Below are positions 6,482 through 6,842 of a DNA stretch of 6,842 nt, piece after piece. The notes under the pieces are model-generated. The model did no database searches. It was not told the origin of the DNA and saw nothing but the letters and a program-made list of their open reading frames with translations. How positions within the stretch are numbered: the stretch's first letter is position 1; every line of letters starts with the position of its first letter. Source of the stretch: Oceanicaulis sp. (GTDB lineage: Bacteria; Pseudomonadota; Alphaproteobacteria; Caulobacterales; Maricaulaceae); the NCBI GenBank assembly GCA_007571185.1, contig RKRX01000232.1:1-6842 (forward strand), written 5' to 3'. Position numbers and translations under genes: made by a program.

Positions 6482-6584
6482 AATTCGTCGCCGTCTCGTC
6501 AGGCAGGGTCTGTGAGCTCAGCCGGCTGGAGTTCTTCAACCCCTTGCACGGGGTCTCCTTCATGAGCACGACCCCCGGTGTTGC
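6482..6584 (-). other. DUF4351-sufE intercistronic region with possible hairpins and mini-ORFs
   Basis: This 103-base stretch should hold the sufE leader and, if the genes are separate units, its promoter. No convincing -35/-10 pair was found. Visible structures are a 6-bp inverted repeat TGAGCA/TGCTCA (6563-6587, overlapping the stop of the DUF4351 gene), a 5-bp ACCCC/GGGGT hairpin (6539-6554) and a 10-base palindrome CAGCCGGCTG (6519-6528). None is followed by a T-run. A 16-codon minus-strand frame from GTG 6549 to TGA at 6499-6501 has AAGGAG 5 bases upstream. A 33-codon frame from ATG 6563 to TGA at 6462-6464 overlaps the sufE start. Neither is supported as a gene beyond this. Confidence 0.35.
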
Positions 6585-6587
6585 TCA
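6563..6587 (-). other. Inverted repeat at the stop codon of the DUF4351 gene
   Basis: TGAGCA and TGCTCA form a 6-bp stem around a 13-base GC-rich loop. The first three bases on the minus strand are the stop codon of the DUF4351 frame. There is no following T-tract, so it may be a 3'-end stabilising hairpin, a weak Rho-independent-like element or chance. Confidence 0.3.
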
Positions 6588-6842
6588 CGTCTGCGCTTGC
6601 CCGAATACGGCCTCAAGCGAAGGCGCCTCCAAAAAATTGTCAAGCCATACATCAAGCTCGGTGACAGAAGCCCCGGCAAGCTGACGTTCCAGTTCATGCG
6701 GCAAAGGACCAAACCGACGGGTCAGCAGGCGGAACAAACCTTCGGCCTTACCTTCGGCCCTGCCTTCGGCCTTGCCTTCGGCCTTGCCTTTGGCAATCCC
6801 CTTAGCTGTACCCTCGGCGATCCCTTCGGCCCTGCCTTTGGC
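6585..6842 (-). CDS. C-terminal part of a DUF4351 protein (Rpn/PD-(D/E)XK putative transposase group), 5' part outside window
   Basis: Reading the minus strand from the window edge, the frame is open for 85 codons to TGA at 6585-6587. Visible residues 1-36 are nine A-[EK]-G-x tetrapeptides. From 37 onward the sequence FRLLTRRFGPLP, then LERQLAGASVTELDVWLD and FLEAPSLEAVF, matches the DUF4351 C-terminal domain (L-L-x-R-R-F-G-x-L-P, then A-S-x-x-x-L-x-x-W-L-D, then S-L-x-x-V-F). In complete proteins this domain and the charged linker follow a Rpn-type PD-(D/E)XK nuclease-like domain, often annotated as 'Rpn family recombination-promoting nuclease/putative transposase'. That domain would lie beyond 6842 and is not seen. 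These genes are typically multicopy and spread by transfer, so the sufE-side boundary may be an accessory junction. No transposon ends are visible here. Confidence 0.85.
   Translation of the reverse strand, partial: AKGRAEGIAEGTAKGIAKGKAEGKAEGRAEGKAEGLFRLLTRRFGPLPHELERQLAGASVTELDVWLDNFLEAPSLEAVFGQAQT
6735..6842 (-). repeat. 12-bp coding tandem repeat (A-[EK]-G-x tetrapeptides), at least nine units
   Basis: The units are near copies of a 12-mer reading GCCGAAGGCAAG on the minus strand, and the array continues to the window edge. The four or five units nearest the DUF4351 domain (about 6735-6794) are the most alike, differing at one or two bases; those nearer the edge are more varied. All units keep frame, so copy-number change by slippage would add or remove four residues without breaking the protein. 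The encoded linker is Gly-rich and charged, probably helical or flexible. Confidence 0.85.

Noticed and set aside
6735..6842. Tandem 12-bp units as a CRISPR array or an iteron origin
   Set aside because: There are no spacers between units, the period is 12 bases, and every unit keeps frame within a DUF4351 coding sequence.

Overview
The window (about 57% G+C by eye) looks like a proteobacterial chromosome. Alphaproteobacteria are favoured by the style of the SufE protein and by the gene order of the antiporter cluster, but this is a judgement from protein resemblance, not a computed placement.

Positions 1-5989 (+) hold the downstream part of one tightly packed operon for an Mrp/Mnh-type multisubunit cation/proton antiporter. 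In order it has: the 3' end of a MbhE/MrpA-C-terminal-like (DUF4040-associated) subunit, MnhB, MnhC, a first antiporter-like MnhD/NuoM-type subunit (D1), a second NuoL/M/N-like subunit (D2), a 105-residue two-helix protein of unknown function, and a third NuoL/MnhD-like subunit (D3) with a C-terminal extension. Genes overlap by 4-8 bases or are separated by 3 bases, and three of the six starts within the window are GTG, so transcription as one unit with translational coupling is likely. Canonical Mrp has two antiporter-like subunits (MrpA, MrpD). Here there are three large proton-translocating-type membrane subunits and no redox module in view. MnhE, F and G homologues would be expected upstream, outside the window.

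Positions 5990-6049 are a short convergent spacer without a clear terminator. Positions 6050-6481 (-) encode SufE, the sulfur-acceptor partner of SufS cysteine desulfurase, with its catalytic cysteine. Positions 6482-6584 are a small intercistronic stretch with a hairpin and possible mini-ORFs. Positions 6585-6842 (-) are the 3' part of a DUF4351 protein of the Rpn/PD-(D/E)XK putative transposase group, with nine tandem A-[EK]-G-x tetrapeptides running off the window edge.

Most of the window is a recognisable membrane bioenergetics operon. The points worth a second look are the three-antiporter-subunit arrangement, the loss of the TM10 His/Lys pair in D3 alongside a NuoL-like C-terminal lateral-helix architecture, the small uncharacterised protein between D2 and D3, and the DUF4351-sufE junction.
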